64,000 nucleotides of DNA from Terrimonas ginsenosidimutans (GCF_022012415.1 NZ_JAKLTR010000008.1:186001-250000), one strand, 5' to 3'; numbered from the stretch's first letter, positions 54,903 through 64,000 are shown. Made by a program: numbers and translations. The notes: generated by a model not told the origin, from the sequence alone.

Positions 54903-56705
54903 CTATTTACCCTCTCTCAACCAGGAGGAAAGTATGGCCGCTTGCAGTTTATTGGCATTTGGCATTCTGCTGATCGCATAACTGCGGGTATGATTTGTGG
55001 ACAGGATCACGGGGAATGACTTCAGCGTTCCGTCCTGGATCACCTGCAGGTTTACAATTGAACCAGCTGTCTTGCCCGCAATATCACGCAATGATTGCAT
55101 GGTGGCAGGTTTCCCATCGATCGATTTCAGTATTTGCCTTGGCCGTATTCCTGCCATCCAGGCGGGAGATTCCCAATCAACGGCAGAAATGGTCAGCGTA
55201 TCATTTCTTTCCCGTCCGCTGATCCCGAGCCATGCACCTGCAGCGGGTTTGGCGGCTGTATCTATCTTCAATCCCGCATAGGCCAGGTATTTCGGATAGT
55301 CGACATCCTTCACTGTATAGATATATTCAAAGAAGTCGCCGAGCGGAACGCCGGCCGCCTGTTCGCAAACTGTGCGGAATTCTTTTGGCGTGTAGCCTCG
55401 TTTTTTTGCCTGATAGTATTCTTTATACAAGGTCCGCATTACATCGTCCAGGGAGCGTTTGTTAGCCGATTCATGCCTGATCCTGAAATCAAGGAGCATG
55501 GCAAGCGCAGGGCCTTTATCATAATAAGAAATGGTCTTATTTACGTCATCGCCCGTGCGGCCAAATGGTCCGTCAGCCCAGGTGTCATAGCTGGCCTGTG
55601 AAACAGACTGGAATAAACGCCCTGGTTTATTTTCATAATTGAGGATATGATGTTCGAACTTCTTCAGCACATCAGCTTCAGAAGTGATCCCCGCTTTTTT
55701 CAGCAGGAATGCTTCATAATATGAAGTGATCCCTTCTGCCACCCAAAGCATTTCGGTCCTGCTGCCTTTGTCATAATCAAAAGGGCCGAGTTCGATGGGC
55801 CTGATCCGCTTTGCATTGTAATGATGGAAATATTCATGAGCCAGGAAAGACAGCATACGCTTACGGCTTTCCGGGTTATTCATGCCGGTTCCATCAAAAC
55901 TGATCGCAGTGGAATTAAGATGTTCGATGCCACCACCACCGGGACCAATCGCGATAAAGGTGTAATGCTTAAAGGGAATATCACCCATCAGATCAACAGC
56001 CGCTTCGATCACTTTTTTCAGTTCGCTGATAAAAGCCGTACGATCGAACTGACCGGGCTTATAACCGATAAAATAATGAGGAACGCCTTTTACTGTAAAG
56101 GAAGGAAGTTCTTCCAGGTCACCTGTGAGGATCGGGCTATCATACAATACATCAAAATCTGTTGCAGCATATGTATACTGTTTACCGGGGACTGGTTCAA
56201 GTCCTGTTGCCACGCGACTCCATTTACCATACGGTTCTATTGTAACAGTCACCGGTTGACCGAGCATTCCATCCACATGCATGAATGTACCGGTAGGTGC
56301 AATGAAGCCACGCTGTTCATCAAGAAAGTTGGTAGCAACGAAGTTGCGGATTGCCTTTACATCATACGTGATCGTCAGTCTTGCCGCACGGTTGGAATAG
56401 ATCCGCCATGTATTGAAGTTGGCCCGCTCCCATTTCACCGTATCAGTACCCTGTCCCTGTACATGAAAATGGCTGACATTATCAGCATAATTAAGGATCT
56501 GGTAGTACCCCGGCATCCAGACAGGCATTTTCACGTCTATCCATTCCCGGTTGACACCATTGCATTCAAACTTCACCTTGTACACCTGTTTCGCTGGCTC
56601 CGGCATTGATACCGTGTATTTCAGATCTGTTTGCGCGGACTGCCCCCGCGCTGGGGTGATCAGTGCAAGGGCAAACAGGAAAAGGTAAAAGCGTTTATAG
56701 AACAT
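54903..56705 (-). CDS. M61-family glycyl aminopeptidase-like metalloprotease with PDZ domain
   Basis: The 600-residue secreted protein has a signal peptide to about residue 22. An N-terminal beta domain is followed by a thermolysin-like catalytic domain with zinc motif HEYFH (His290, Glu291, His294) and third ligand Glu324 in WVAEGITSYYE. A PDZ domain lies near residues 490-575 (AWLGISGRERNDTLTISAV, AWMAGIRPRQILKSIDG). M61 enzymes cleave N-terminal Gly/Ala. The GGGGIEHLNSTAIS segment before the zinc motif is also family-typical. It lies 102 bp downstream of a DapA-family gene. Confidence 0.93.
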   Translation of the reverse strand: MFYKRFYLFLFALALITPARGQSAQTDLKYTVSMPEPAKQVYKVKFECNGVNREWIDVKMPVWMPGYYQILNYADNVSHFHVQGQGTDTVKWERANFNTWRIYSNRAARLTITYDVKAIRNFVATNFLDEQRGFIAPTGTFMHVDGMLGQPVTVTIEPYGKWSRVATGLEPVPGKQYTYAATDFDVLYDSPILTGDLEELPSFTVKGVPHYFIGYKPGQFDRTAFISELKKVIEAAVDLMGDIPFKHYTFIAIGPGGGGIEHLNSTAISFDGTGMNNPESRKRMLSFLAHEYFHHYNAKRIRPIELGPFDYDKGSRTEMLWVAEGITSYYEAFLLKKAGITSEADVLKKFEHHILNYENKPGRLFQSVSQASYDTWADGPFGRTGDDVNKTISYYDKGPALAMLLDFRIRHESANKRSLDDVMRTLYKEYYQAKKRGYTPKEFRTVCEQAAGVPLGDFFEYIYTVKDVDYPKYLAYAGLKIDTAAKPAAGAWLGISGRERNDTLTISAVDWESPAWMAGIRPRQILKSIDGKPATMQSLRDIAGKTAGSIVNLQVIQDGTLKSFPVILSTNHTRSYAISRMPNANKLQAAILSSWLREGK

Positions 56706-56769
56706 CGTTTATTCTTTATCAAAATACCTCAAGCCAGCGATTCCAAAGAGAACAGCATATAGCCATATC

Positions 56770-56814
56770 ACCCCTTTGCGGGGCCATTGATTTCTTTGCG
56801 ATACTGACTACGCC
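56770..56814. repeat. Intergenic GCAAAG-type hairpin element, copy 8 (half element)
   Basis: CTTTGCG (from 56774), TCTTTGCGATACTGA (from 56793) and CTACGCC (56808-56814) are the right half of the family. The TAG stop codon of the DapA-family gene lies within the terminal CTACGCC, so the element end overlaps coding sequence. Confidence 0.55.
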
Positions 56815-57743
56815 GTTTGCAAAACCGGAAGATTCAGGTAATCCGGAAGTTCAGGCCTTGTCGCAATAGCCGTATCGATCAATGCAAGTACGCTCTTCCT
56901 TTCTTCACCTGTAAGGGGTAGACGCGGAGCACGCACAAACTCCGTACAAAGTCCGGTTTTCGTTGCCGCAAGTTTTATATTCTGTACCAGTTTAGGATGA
57001 ATATCGAGTTCAAGGATGGGCATGAACCATTTGTAGATCTCGAGTGCTTCATTGTAACGTCCAGCTTTCGCCAGTCTGTAGATCGCCACTGTTTCCGCAG
57101 GGAATGCATCCACCAGTCCACCAACAATCCCATCGGCACCCAGCATCAGTTCTTCGAGGATCAGCGTATCAACGCCGCAGAGAATACTGAACCGGTCATG
57201 AAAGCGATTACGCATACGAACGATATTCGTCACATCCCGTGTTGATTCTTTTACGGCCTGTATGTTGGGCGACTTCGCGAGTTGTTCAAACATTTCAAGT
57301 GTCACCTCGATCTTGTAATCAACGGGGTTGTTATAGATCATGATCGGCAGGGATGTATTAGCAGCAATGGTCTGAAAGTACTCAACCGTTTCGGCACCAT
57401 CAGCCTTATACCTCATGGGAGGCAGTACCATCAGTGCATCTGCTCCGTTTGCTTCAGCGTCCTGTGCGAGCTTCACCGCAACGCGGGTAGATTGCTCCGC
57501 AATATTCATCACAGTGGGAATTTTTCCTTTCAAGAGGCCAGCACAAAATTTAAGAAGTTCTATTTTTTCTGCGTATTCAAGTGTGCTTGTTTCTCCTAAT
57601 GAACCAGCCAGGATCACGCCATCTATACCTGCTTCCAGTTGGGCAAGCACATTTTTTTCGAACATGCTGAAGTCAATGGTATCATTTGCTGTAAAAGGAG
57701 TTAACATAGCCGGAAACACACCGTTCCAATTGATTGTACGCAT
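56808..57743 (-). CDS. DapA/N-acetylneuraminate-lyase family aldolase
   Basis: The 311-residue TIM-barrel enzyme has the Schiff-base Lys165 (QAVKESTRDV), Tyr137 (MIYNNP), and the pyruvate-binding motif GSLGETSTL (Gly47-Leu55). The family condenses or cleaves pyruvate with an aldehyde: dihydrodipicolinate synthase, sialic acid lyase, 2-keto-3-deoxy-sugar aldolase or hydroxyproline-pathway deaminase. It is not close enough to E. coli-type DapA to call that. Because this window lacks a keto-deoxy-fuconate-cleaving enzyme near fuconate dehydratase, such an aldolase role is possible but speculative at 38 kb distance. A promoter box lies 25 bp upstream. Confidence 0.85.
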   Translation of the reverse strand: MRTINWNGVFPAMLTPFTANDTIDFSMFEKNVLAQLEAGIDGVILAGSLGETSTLEYAEKIELLKFCAGLLKGKIPTVMNIAEQSTRVAVKLAQDAEANGADALMVLPPMRYKADGAETVEYFQTIAANTSLPIMIYNNPVDYKIEVTLEMFEQLAKSPNIQAVKESTRDVTNIVRMRNRFHDRFSILCGVDTLILEELMLGADGIVGGLVDAFPAETVAIYRLAKAGRYNEALEIYKWFMPILELDIHPKLVQNIKLAATKTGLCTEFVRAPRLPLTGEERKSVLALIDTAIATRPELPDYLNLPVLQTA

Positions 57744-57768
57744 ATAATTGCTTTTTTTGGTAATAAAG

Positions 57769-57776
57769 CAAAAATA
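57769..57776 (-). promoter_or_regulatory. -7 promoter box for the DapA-family gene
   Basis: The minus strand reads TATTTTTG, an exact TAnnTTTG match, 25 bases upstream of the ATG at 57743. Confidence 0.5.
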
Positions 57777-58092
57777 ATGGCTGGAGGGCGAACGGAGTTT
57801 TTGTAAAATGGCCGATGATTTACAGATTTTAACCCATTCGTGGGTGGATCGTTGCCCATTGACCGGTGTCCGTTGTCCGGATCAGCATAGAAGCTATTTA
57901 ATTGATCCGGCAATTCCCGGCTTTTTTGCGGGCCCGGACCTTTTGACAACAGACTACCGGTCACAGGCAATGATGCCATACCTGAAGGCAGGCGCAAAAA
58001 ACTCAGGAGAAGTGGTGCCAAAGCGGTTCTGCTTTTTCAATACACCCGGGCATTTACCAGTTAAGAACAGACGAATGCTGTAAAATGACATT
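57777..58092. other. Intergenic stretch, no gene recognised
   Basis: A plus-strand frame (57808-58083) exists, but its protein resembles nothing I know and it has no promoter or ribosome site. Most likely this is non-coding or decayed sequence next to the dehydrogenase fragment. Confidence 0.35.
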
Positions 58093-58248
58093 TCATTTCT
58101 TATGCCCCTGGTCAACAAATTCATGGGCATAACGAATATCCCTGAGCGAAAAGATCTTATCTATCACTGGCTTCATCCTCCGTTCTACTCATCGTGTGCA
58201 GCTCATCCAGGTATTCACTCTTCGCATGGCAAAGCATCGCGTCACTTT
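58093..58248 (-). pseudogene. C-terminal fragment of a zinc-type alcohol dehydrogenase/quinone oxidoreductase
   Basis: The minus strand 58176-58093 encodes MKPVIDKIFSLRDIRYAHEF followed by VDQGHKK and a stop. This is the classic C-terminal pattern of medium-chain dehydrogenases (KPVIDKxFPLxxAxxAHxxxxxGHxxGK). The preceding helix (SEYLDELHTM, about 58188-58218) lies in another frame, so a frameshift separates the two. The rest of the gene is absent and the final GK-IVL is truncated. This is a decayed remnant. Confidence 0.6.
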
Positions 58249-58489
58249 AAGCCAAATGCCTTAAAAAATCATCAATATTCTAATCATACTTTAATCCCTT
58301 TTAATTTCTCTTAGTACAACTACGAAAAAACTCTTTCAATTTCGTTAAGGTTTTTAACACAGGCATCATCTCAGACTGCTCTTAGGGTAAGAAAGGTTAC
58401 CTTTGCACCTCTTTAAAAGTCGTCGCCACATACCTGGCAAACCGATAACCCGGCCGATACCGCCGGAATTGATCACCAAACACCATTGA
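58249..58489. other. AT-rich leader region of the antiporter gene
   Basis: It holds an exact -7 box TACCTTTG at 58398-58405, about 85 bp before ATG 58490. Nothing else is recognised; the leader has no obvious riboswitch fold. Confidence 0.4.
58398..58405 (+). promoter_or_regulatory. -7 promoter box for the CPA1 antiporter gene
   Basis: TACCTTTG matches TAnnTTTG and would give an mRNA leader of about 80 bases. Confidence 0.45.
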
Positions 58490-59725
58490 ATGGAACTTTA
58501 TTACTCGTTTTCCATCCTTATTGTACTGGCTGCCGTATTCTCCTATCTCAATGGCCGTTTCTTGAAATTGCCATCCACGATTGGCGTAATGCTGATCGCT
58601 ATGATCGCCTCCGTGATCCTGGTCATTACCGGTAATATTTTCCCGAAAACATTTCTGGCGTTTTCAAAGTTGCTTGAGGGGATTGATTTCACGGAGATCC
58701 TGATGGGCGCGATGCTGAACTTTTTGCTTTTTGCAGGAGCGATCCATATCCATCTGTCAGATCTGAAAGAACAAAGAACACCTATTGTTGTGTTCTCGAC
58801 ACTGAGCGTGATCCTGTCAACCGTCCTTGTAGGCAGTTTACTATATTTCATCTTTCCTTTTGTTTATAAAGAAATCCCTTTTATCTACTGTCTGCTGTTT
58901 GGGGCATTGATCTCACCAACGGATCCGGTAGCGGTATTAGGAATTCTGAAAACAGCAAAGGTGTCCCGCAGCCTTGAAACAAAAGTTGCCGGAGAATCAT
59001 TGTTCAATGATGGTGTGGCGGTAGTAGTATTTGCAGTATTGCTGCAGGTTGCACAAAACAGCGAAGTGGAACTGACTGCATCGAGTGTATCCTGGTTACT
59101 GATCAAAGAAGCCTTTGGCGGCTTGTTGGGAGGGCTCGCGATTGGCTGGCTCGTATCCAAAGCCATGCAGAAGATAGACGACTATAAAGTATCCGTATTG
59201 CTTACACTGGCTGCCGTAATGGGCGGCTACCTGCTGGCGCAGGCTATTCATATCTCCGGCCCATTGATGATGGTTGCATCCGGATTGGTGATCGGCAACT
59301 ATGGAAAGAAAACTGCGATGTCGGAAACAACAAAAGATTACCTCGAGAAATTCTGGGAATTGCTTGATGAGATCCTGAATGCGATCCTCTTTCTTTTCAT
59401 AGGTTTTGAACTATTGCTGATCGAGAACCTTCCATCTTACTGGCTGGTGGGCCTGGTCGGCATCGGAGTCGTTCTGCTTGCGCGTTACCTTTCCATCTGG
59501 ATCCCAACCAAAGTCATCCCCTTTAAAAACAAGTTCAGTACATCGACAGTAAAACTGCTTGTGTGGGGTGGACTGAGAGGGGGCGTATCAATTGCGCTGG
59601 CGTTGTCCGTAGAACCGGGACCTTATAAGAATTTCATTCTGGCGATCACCTATATCGTGGTGATCTTTTCAATTCTTGTACAGGGATTGACAATTGGGAA
59701 AGTGGCGAAGAAGCTGGAGGTTTAA
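58490..59725 (+). CDS. Cation:proton antiporter, CPA1 family
   Basis: The 411-residue inner-membrane protein has about 12 transmembrane helices. Diagnostic CPA1 (NhaP/NHE-like) motifs are ISPTDPVAVLG (Thr144-Asp145-Pro146) and AGESLFNDGVAVVVF with the ion-binding Asn173-Asp174. A conserved arginine-containing GGLRGGVSIALAL follows near residue 365. It exchanges Na+ or K+ for protons. There is no long cytoplasmic C-terminal tail and no TrkA-C domain, so it is a short-form antiporter. It is a single-gene unit with its own -7 box. Confidence 0.94.
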   Translation: MELYYSFSILIVLAAVFSYLNGRFLKLPSTIGVMLIAMIASVILVITGNIFPKTFLAFSKLLEGIDFTEILMGAMLNFLLFAGAIHIHLSDLKEQRTPIVVFSTLSVILSTVLVGSLLYFIFPFVYKEIPFIYCLLFGALISPTDPVAVLGILKTAKVSRSLETKVAGESLFNDGVAVVVFAVLLQVAQNSEVELTASSVSWLLIKEAFGGLLGGLAIGWLVSKAMQKIDDYKVSVLLTLAAVMGGYLLAQAIHISGPLMMVASGLVIGNYGKKTAMSETTKDYLEKFWELLDEILNAILFLFIGFELLLIENLPSYWLVGLVGIGVVLLARYLSIWIPTKVIPFKNKFSTSTVKLLVWGGLRGGVSIALALSVEPGPYKNFILAITYIVVIFSILVQGLTIGKVAKKLEV

Positions 59726-59995
59726 TTTAAAGTCAGGGTTTGTAGTATGGGACCTCCGCTATCACTCAGCACGATACTACCGCTGACGGATAATGTTAAT
59801 GCCGGTCAGATAAGTATTGTCAGGGGTTCAATACAAGACCGATGCCTGCCCCGGATCATAGTTCGGGGCAAGCCGATCTAAAAAAAATTACTGTTGCCAC
59901 CTCCTTGAAATCTCCAGATCATCTGTTGAATGAGGTGATCATAAATCGGTATTGTTACCCTTCCGTTCATGATAGTTCCCGATGCCTTACGGGAC

Positions 59996-60904
59996 TTACT
60001 TAATTATTTTTCGGGCAATCAGCCATTGCTTTAGCCTGTCCGTCCATTGATCGGATGCAGCCGGGTTATTCATTCCAAACCCATGTCCTCCTTTTTCATA
60101 TATATGCAGCTCGACAGGGATCCCATTTCTTTCAAGGGCCTCCTTGTACGCAATGCTGTTGCCCAGCTTCACAGACTTATCATCTATTGCATGAACAAGA
60201 AAAGCCGGTGGCGTTTCCTTACTTACATGCATATCGTTGGAGAATTCACGGATCTTTTCTGTGGTGATCTCTTCTCCAAGTAAAGTGGAGCGACAAACCT
60301 GGTGTGTAAGACTATCCGCAAAACTCACCACAGGATATATTAGGATAGAAAAATCGGGCCTTAAGGAAATCGTCAAGTGGTTTTCTATTTGGGCTTTTGC
60401 AAAATGAGTGGATAAGGTAGAGGCAAGATGACCACCCGCTGAAAATCCCATCACACCAACCCTGCCAGTATCAACATTCCATTGCGCCGCATTCTCCCTG
60501 ATCATCTGCATTGCTCTTTGCGCATCCTGTAATGGAGCAATACTTCTGTCATGCATGCTGGCATCGTCAGGAAGCCTGTACTTCAAAACAAAAGCAGCAA
60601 TCCCCCAACCGGCTAAAACCCTGGCCACATCTTCTCCTTCATGACCAGCAGCAAGTACACGATAAGCTCCGCCGGGGCAGATCACCACAGCCGGTGTTTT
60701 TTGTCCGCTATCAGGCCTGTACATCGTTAATGTCGGCACCGAAATATCTTTTAAGAGCAAGACGCCCTCCTCTATCGAGCTGGCTTCTTTGTTTACTACA
60801 GCTTTGCTATTCGGGATCTTATCATATAAGGGCAACTCTACCTGTGCAGCTACTGATCCGGAAATACAATTAGCCGCGAGCGCGTAAAAAAAAGTTCTTT
60901 TCAT
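59996..60904 (-). CDS. Secreted alpha/beta-hydrolase esterase (acetyl-xylan-esterase/BD-FAE-like)
   Basis: The 302-residue product has a signal peptide (cleavage near VAAQ). The oxyanion loop is PGGAY (77-81), the nucleophile Ser155 lies in VGVMGFSAGGHLAS, an acidic residue lies in FLVHAIDDKSV, and the catalytic His is in KGGHGFGM (near 272). This layout is seen in small carbohydrate esterases that remove acetyl or feruloyl groups from plant polymers. It is directly downstream (9 bp) of the DUF5107 gene, probably in one operon. Confidence 0.9.
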   Translation of the reverse strand: MKRTFFYALAANCISGSVAAQVELPLYDKIPNSKAVVNKEASSIEEGVLLLKDISVPTLTMYRPDSGQKTPAVVICPGGAYRVLAAGHEGEDVARVLAGWGIAAFVLKYRLPDDASMHDRSIAPLQDAQRAMQMIRENAAQWNVDTGRVGVMGFSAGGHLASTLSTHFAKAQIENHLTISLRPDFSILIYPVVSFADSLTHQVCRSTLLGEEITTEKIREFSNDMHVSKETPPAFLVHAIDDKSVKLGNSIAYKEALERNGIPVELHIYEKGGHGFGMNNPAASDQWTDRLKQWLIARKIIK

Positions 60905-60913
60905 ATTAACTTA

Positions 60914-63900
60914 TCAACGTTGATTAACCTGGTCATAATAAAGTTGTATCACCCGTTCCAGGATCCTTGTATTGGGCGATCTATACTGATCGTCGAGTGG
61001 AAGTGCCGCTCGCCTTTCAAACACACTCTTCATCCATTGAAACAGTGACGGCGATAATTTACTATCACTAACATTATTCAGCCATGCCAACGCTTTGTCA
61101 TGACCTTGCATTTGCTCCATCGCTATTGCCGCGATCAAGACATTTTCCGGGCGGATATTTCTCGAAGCAGCATTGATGGAATTGGTCTTATCGATTATGT
61201 TGCCTAAAGAATGGCTGGCTGCAGCTTTGCCGCTTTTTCCCCGAAGACTTAAAACTGTCAGCATTTCTTCAAGCCTTGTATCAATATCAGCATCGTATGG
61301 CTTACCGGTGCCGAGATTCTCCGGCCATACCCCCGCCTCACGGATGAACCGAAGCGCCGGCTGGTATTTTTTTGCGTTTATATGATCGATCGCCTGCATC
61401 AGCTTGGCTTCCCGGTATAGTTCCCTGCTTTCAGTGGCGTTCTCGAAAGGCAATACAAGAACGTTGGCAAGCACCTTATCGGCCTCGTTATACCGTTTAT
61501 TGTGCAGTAATGATTTTGCATGTAATAATGCAATGATATAATTTCCTTTATCCTTCTCATGATACGACTTGCTGACCTGCAACGCTTTTTCATATTGATA
61601 ACTGCCGAGATAGAAATCAGCAAGCAGCCGTCCGTATCGCCAGTGAGGGTCAAGCGAACCTGCGTTTTTCAGATCAGCTTCAGCTTTTGCCTGATCAGTC
61701 TTTTCGAGTATGGCAGCCCGTACCGCATAGAATGCTGCAATTGTTGGTTGTTGGCCACAATCGAGCAACAAACGCCTTGCTTCTGACACACGGTTACGAT
61801 CTTTATAGATCAGCGCCAGATGATACCTGGGCAACCAGTGCCCATCTTTGCGGATCAGCTGCTCCAGGACCCATCCGGTTTCCGAACGGAAAGGAAATGC
61901 CGGCAACTTATCGATGGATGTATAGTCGATGACACTTCCTTTCAGAAAGTTCAGCCAGTAGGATGTTTCTGCGGAAGCAGGACTGATATCGAGCAAAGCA
62001 ATAGCTTCTTTGATGCATCCAGCATTATAATACCAGATGGCGAGTTCAAGAAATGTTTCAACAGGCAATTCATTTCTGATGAGCGATGTAAAGGCAACCT
62101 GATTATTGTGATCCGGATTTTGGTAATACTTTTCAAACCGGGTAAAGTGATTCAATTTATCGTACGCATCAATCGTCTGAAGTATTTTACCTGCCTGAAC
62201 CTTATCACCCTGGTAGCGGCAGACCATTGCCTGTAACTGTAACGCCTCCATGTTATAGATATTGGCCGCTAAAGCGCGGGATGCGTAGAGACCCGCCCTT
62301 TCATAGTTGCCTTCGGCGAAGTAAAGCCTGATCAGTTCGGTATAGGCCTGACCGCGATATACGGGGGATAATGTAGCGAGATCAAATCCATCCTTCGCAT
62401 CTGTTATTTTATTAAGCTTCAAATTGATCAATCCATAGTAATAGTTTCCCGCAGGATGATAGGTATCCATACCAAGGATCTTTTTTGCTATGGCAAGTGC
62501 TTCTTCATAACGCATATTGCGGAAGAGTAATTCAGACATGCACACGAGTGCGGGGAGGTTTGAAGAATCCAACTGCAAAGCGGCCAGTAGCTTTTCCTCA
62601 GCGAGGGGAAACTTCTTCTCATTCATCGCTTCTTTCGCCAAGAGGTAAAGTCCCTGTGAAGAATTCCAGTCTATTGCTGGCGTAGCCTGAGCAGGGCGGG
62701 CCAGCAGGTTTGCCGCCGGGTCTCCATTATAACGAAGCCTGGCTTTTCCGATACTTGCTGTGATCTTGTTGATCTTTGCATCATTGAGCTGAACGGAATC
62801 TATGAATGACTGCAGCGGCTTTAAGGCAAGGTATTTTTTGAAAACGATCGTTCCCTCCTGGAAAACAGTGAGCGTATCATTGATCGGCTGCACAGGTGAG
62901 AAGTAGATCTTCAGCCATTCATCTTCCGTTTTTATATTCAATGCCCCATATTCCGTAGCCTGAGCGATCCCTTTCGTTTTAAGTACAGGATACCAGTATT
63001 CTTTCCATACTTCAGTGCCATAAGGAAAGAGTCCTATCTGTTTAAAAGGAGTCAGGCTGCTGCCTTCTTCTGCCTGGTTATATGCGCGACCTGATTGCAG
63101 TTCAACGTACTGTCCGTCATTATCTGTCAACAATTTCTCCCAGATCATTCCCTGCCGTGATTGCCCCCATACCCAAACCTTCTTCCCGGCTTTATCATCA
63201 TGCGTGCTGTAACGGATCATTCCCATACTGTCCTTGTGCCAGTAAGCGCCGGCAAAGTCGGCGTATTCCCCAAACACATGATACGATTTATAGCCACCGA
63301 AATCATTCTGATCATACTTTGCCTGATTCTTTCCATTAACGGAATTGATCGGCCATGAAGAGGAAGATCCATCGTGCCCGATGAACTGGTTACCCGGCAA
63401 AACGAATTCGAGATCGCCTGATGTTTTCAGCCCTGCATTCATCCAGTGATAATAGGGTTGCTCTATCGGCGTTCCGTTATACCAGAATGACTGGGTAGTA
63501 AAAAAGGCTTTGTCTTTTTCGAGACGGATCTCGAGGCGCCAGTTGCTTCTTGTCAGCAGATCAAGTGCCCCGATCACACAGGTCACAGTACCGTCTTCAT
63601 CTTTGATCGTCCGGTAATCGACCGGTGTTGCACAATTAGGTGTATGACCGATAATGCCATAATTGGCTTCAAGCCCACCACTTGTCCATGGACCGCGCAT
63701 AGCGATATCCCTGAACTTCACCACCTGGTTATAATAAATGAATGGCCTGTTCGTAGATCGTTCAATCGCGGTCCATATTTTGCCGCCTATCTCCGGCAGG
63801 ATCAGCAATGTCAGATAGTCATTCTGCAGTTCCACTACTTTCCATTCCCGCTGAATGGATTTTGCAGTGAATCCATCATACCTGAAATAAGGATACACCT

Positions 63901-64000
63901 GGTTCAGCATTGGAACCGGACTTGGGTCTGAGAAGGGATAAGTTGTAAATGTCTTTTTATATTCTTTGATCGTTCCCGGGTTCTGAGAAAATGTAATCAG
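60914..64000 (-). CDS. DUF5107 and TPR-repeat protein (5' end outside the window)
   Basis: The reading frame stays open from the stop near 60914 to the window edge, and the first in-frame Met (63910) is internal, so the N-terminus lies outside. At least 1028 residues are seen. The N-terminal part (YPFSDPSPVP...VYPYFRYDGFTAKS, WTAIERSTNRPFIYYN, HTPNCATPVDYRTIKDEDG) is DUF5107, a galactose-mutarotase-like beta-sandwich. The C-terminal half is a run of TPR units (FPLAEEKLLAALQLDSSNLP, RYEEALAIAKKILGMDTYHP). Such proteins are often encoded in sugar loci of Bacteroidota; the catalytic role is not settled. It is probably co-transcribed with the esterase gene downstream. Confidence 0.88.
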   Translation of the reverse strand: MITFSQNPGTIKEYKKTFTTYPFSDPSPVPMLNQVYPYFRYDGFTAKSIQREWKVVELQNDYLTLLILPEIGGKIWTAIERSTNRPFIYYNQVVKFRDIAMRGPWTSGGLEANYGIIGHTPNCATPVDYRTIKDEDGTVTCVIGALDLLTRSNWRLEIRLEKDKAFFTTQSFWYNGTPIEQPYYHWMNAGLKTSGDLEFVLPGNQFIGHDGSSSSWPINSVNGKNQAKYDQNDFGGYKSYHVFGEYADFAGAYWHKDSMGMIRYSTHDDKAGKKVWVWGQSRQGMIWEKLLTDNDGQYVELQSGRAYNQAEEGSSLTPFKQIGLFPYGTEVWKEYWYPVLKTKGIAQATEYGALNIKTEDEWLKIYFSPVQPINDTLTVFQEGTIVFKKYLALKPLQSFIDSVQLNDAKINKITASIGKARLRYNGDPAANLLARPAQATPAIDWNSSQGLYLLAKEAMNEKKFPLAEEKLLAALQLDSSNLPALVCMSELLFRNMRYEEALAIAKKILGMDTYHPAGNYYYGLINLKLNKITDAKDGFDLATLSPVYRGQAYTELIRLYFAEGNYERAGLYASRALAANIYNMEALQLQAMVCRYQGDKVQAGKILQTIDAYDKLNHFTRFEKYYQNPDHNNQVAFTSLIRNELPVETFLELAIWYYNAGCIKEAIALLDISPASAETSYWLNFLKGSVIDYTSIDKLPAFPFRSETGWVLEQLIRKDGHWLPRYHLALIYKDRNRVSEARRLLLDCGQQPTIAAFYAVRAAILEKTDQAKAEADLKNAGSLDPHWRYGRLLADFYLGSYQYEKALQVSKSYHEKDKGNYIIALLHAKSLLHNKRYNEADKVLANVLVLPFENATESRELYREAKLMQAIDHINAKKYQPALRFIREAGVWPENLGTGKPYDADIDTRLEEMLTVLSLRGKSGKAAASHSLGNIIDKTNSINAASRNIRPENVLIAAIAMEQMQGHDKALAWLNNVSDSKLSPSLFQWMKSVFERRAALPLDDQYRSPNTRILERVIQLYYDQVNQR

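Noticed and set aside
57808-58314. Two plus-strand small open frames before the antiporter gene
   Set aside because: The second is antisense to the dehydrogenase remnant and the first has no recognisable features; both are probably chance frames.
59742-59780. GTAGTAT...ATACTAC inverted repeat after the antiporter gene
   Set aside because: It is only 7 bp with a 25-base loop and no T-run; too weak to call a terminator or a member of the hairpin family.

Overview
The window looks like a chromosomal piece of a Bacteroidota, most likely the Chitinophagales/Chitinophagaceae side. The grounds are a SusC/SusD glycan-uptake pair, several DUF families typical of the phylum (DUF4959/5000-like, DUF4998, DUF4965, DUF5107), GH127 and GH95 enzymes, and promoter-like TAnnTTTG boxes (the Bacteroidota -7 element) in front of many genes. 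Genus-level assignment is not possible from sequence reading alone.

Layout. 1-7.2 kb: housekeeping genes (small lipoprotein, GNAT, prfC, a MacB/FtsX permease, tsaD, trmN6, an AlaDH/saccharopine-dehydrogenase-like enzyme). 7.47-7.6 kb: tRNA-Leu(CAA) with a terminator. 8.2-34.2 kb: one large minus-strand polysaccharide utilisation locus. Read in transcription order it has a GntR regulator with LacI-like sensor, an SSS symporter, a clan GH-D glycosidase, SusC, SusD, two lipidated surface glycan-binding proteins, a terminator, then GH95, L-fuconate dehydratase, GH27, an SSS symporter, an SDR, GH29, a sialate-O-acetylesterase-like esterase and GH36. It appears built to strip alpha-fucose, alpha-galactose and acetyl groups and to feed fucose into a non-phosphorylated oxidative route. 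Two near-identical operator-like sites, in front of the regulator and in front of susC, suggest that the regulator controls itself and the uptake genes.

34.6-41.8 kb is the most interesting part: a three-gene plus one-RNA retron locus. It holds a WGR-domain protein with a long helical-repeat body, a winged-helix/SWIM zinc-finger protein, an unannotated structured RNA and a retron reverse transcriptase. The protein set matches what I recall as retron type XIII (RT + ARM-repeat protein + WHSWIM protein). I could fold the RNA by eye: an exact -7 promoter box, a1/a2 complementary ends, three small msr hairpins and a 26-bp msd hairpin. Degenerate 7-bp repeat arrays lie in every intergenic gap of this locus.

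41.9-64 kb: an unknown secreted protein, a propeller-type sensor kinase with a LuxR-family response regulator, katG, a glutaminase-like DUF4965 protein, GH127, an M61 peptidase, a DapA-family aldolase/lyase, a fragment of a dehydrogenase pseudogene, a CPA1 antiporter, an esterase and a DUF5107/TPR protein that runs off the window end.

Scattered through the intergenic gaps are about eight copies of a hairpin element built from GCAAAG/CGCAAAG words (4.0, 8.0, 29.4, 41.8, 47.0, 49.6, 52.3 and 56.8 kb). The arms differ between copies but still pair within each copy. No transposase gene is present in the window.
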